DNA of 5,318 bases from Frankiales bacterium. Lineage in GTDB: Bacteria > Actinomycetota > Actinomycetes > Mycobacteriales > SCTD01. This document shows, piece by piece, positions 4,997 to 5,318 of the stretch. A model generated the notes under the pieces. That model was not told the origin of the DNA and did not search any database. It was given only the letters and a program-made list of their open reading frames with translations. The stretch covers positions 1 to 5,318 of the forward strand of contig JAOPVD010000375.1 in the NCBI GenBank assembly GCA_025966295.1, written 5' to 3'. The position numbers were made by a program, and so were the translations under genes. Position 1 is the first letter of the stretch. Each line of letters opens with the position of its first letter.

Positions 4997-5318
4997 AGCT
5001 GGTGCGGGACAGCCACGGCGGTCCGCCGAAACCGGAGGGTGTTCGTGCTGAACCGGACGACACAGCCGACCGGTAGCCCGCTGCTGCCGTAGGCCAGCGC
5101 CCAGTACAGGGCGTGGATCCGGCCCAGCCGGCTGGGCAGCGACAGGCCTTCGATGGCGGGCGCGCACGGCAGCGGGAGCAGAAATGCCTGGCGCGGATCC
5201 ACCAGGCTGCGGACGTCCAGGACGCGCAGGGGCCCGTCCTCGTGCAGCTCGACCTGCAGGCGCGAGGCGGTGAGGCGAACCCTCGCCGCGACCCGATCGC
5301 CCACGCTGGAAGTAGTCA
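4747..5318 (-). CDS. Unrecognised frame, open to the window edge, running into an APC-permease tail
   Basis: On the minus strand a frame is open from the right edge to a TGA at 4749-4747, about 190 codons; the first visible start is a GTG at 5304 with no clear ribosome site, so the real start may lie outside the window. Bases about 5000-5304 encode about 100 residues (for example RLTASRLQVELHEDGPLRVL and IHALYWALAYGSSGLPVGCV) with strong G/C third-position preference, so this part appears genuinely coding, but I do not recognise the family. LPSR...HAL...ALAY faintly echoes the cytoplasmic region of APC permeases, too weakly to assign. The frame then crosses a short stretch with poor codons (AGA, TCA, CGA, ACT) and re-enters good coding that is plainly the permease C-terminus. 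It may be an intact chimeric protein, a permease with two compensating indels, or the junction of a deletion. Confidence 0.45.
   Translation of the reverse strand, partial: TTSSVGDRVAARVRLTASRLQVELHEDGPLRVLDVRSLVDPRQAFLLPLPCAPAIEGLSLPSRLGRIHALYWALAYGSSGLPVGCVVRFSTNTLRFRRTAVAVPHQLSPRRTARSPDRSWTVDRIRRQSPRDVVTVYIPEYVVGHWWEQLLHNQSALRLKARLLYKPGVMVTSVPYQLRSSEPRGTESV

Noticed and set aside
1..5318. Search for tRNA, rRNA, CRISPR arrays, insertion-sequence ends and phage or integrase genes.
   Set aside because: No repeat-spacer pattern, no transposase or integrase motifs and no recognisable structural RNA sequence were seen by eye on either strand.

Overview
The window is GC-rich with strong G/C preference at third codon positions, a GTG start, tight ATGA gene overlaps and actinobacterial protein families, so it most likely comes from a high-GC actinobacterium. 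The genus cannot be fixed from the sequence; relatives of Geodermatophilaceae or Pseudonocardiaceae are a guess only.

Left half (1-2682, minus strand): three genes in one direction, read from right to left. First is an unrecognised 193-residue protein with a His-rich N-terminal stretch (2101-2682). After 64 bases comes a zinc-dependent medium-chain dehydrogenase of the formaldehyde-dehydrogenase-like type (777-2036). A four-base ATGA overlap then leads to a thiamine-diphosphate enzyme of the pyruvate oxidase / acetolactate synthase fold, cut by the left edge (1-780). The last two are probably translationally coupled and may act on aldehyde or 2-oxoacid metabolites; the substrates are not known.

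Centre (2683-2793): a 111-base divergent intergenic region with two perfect inverted repeats close to the arsR start. It is the likely operator of the arsenic operon and perhaps also controls the minus-strand genes.

Right-centre (2794-4704, plus strand): a compact arsenic-resistance operon. It encodes an ArsR/SmtB-family repressor with a Cys-X-Cys metal site, an Acr3-type arsenite efflux permease, and an LMW-phosphatase-fold arsenate reductase whose start overlaps the acr3 stop (ATGA). ArsC would reduce arsenate to arsenite, Acr3 would export it, and ArsR would derepress on binding arsenite.

Right end (4705-5318): after a 42-base convergent gap lies a minus-strand reading frame open to the window edge. 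Its C-terminal part is clearly the cytoplasmic tail of an APC-family permease, but a stretch of about 12 codons there reads correctly only in another frame. It therefore looks like a decayed or rearranged permease end joined to unrecognised coding sequence.

Most of the window is a conventional arsenic-resistance island beside metabolic genes. I see no clearly new multi-gene system. The points most worth checking are the divergent operator, the His-rich unknown protein and the frame-switched permease tail.
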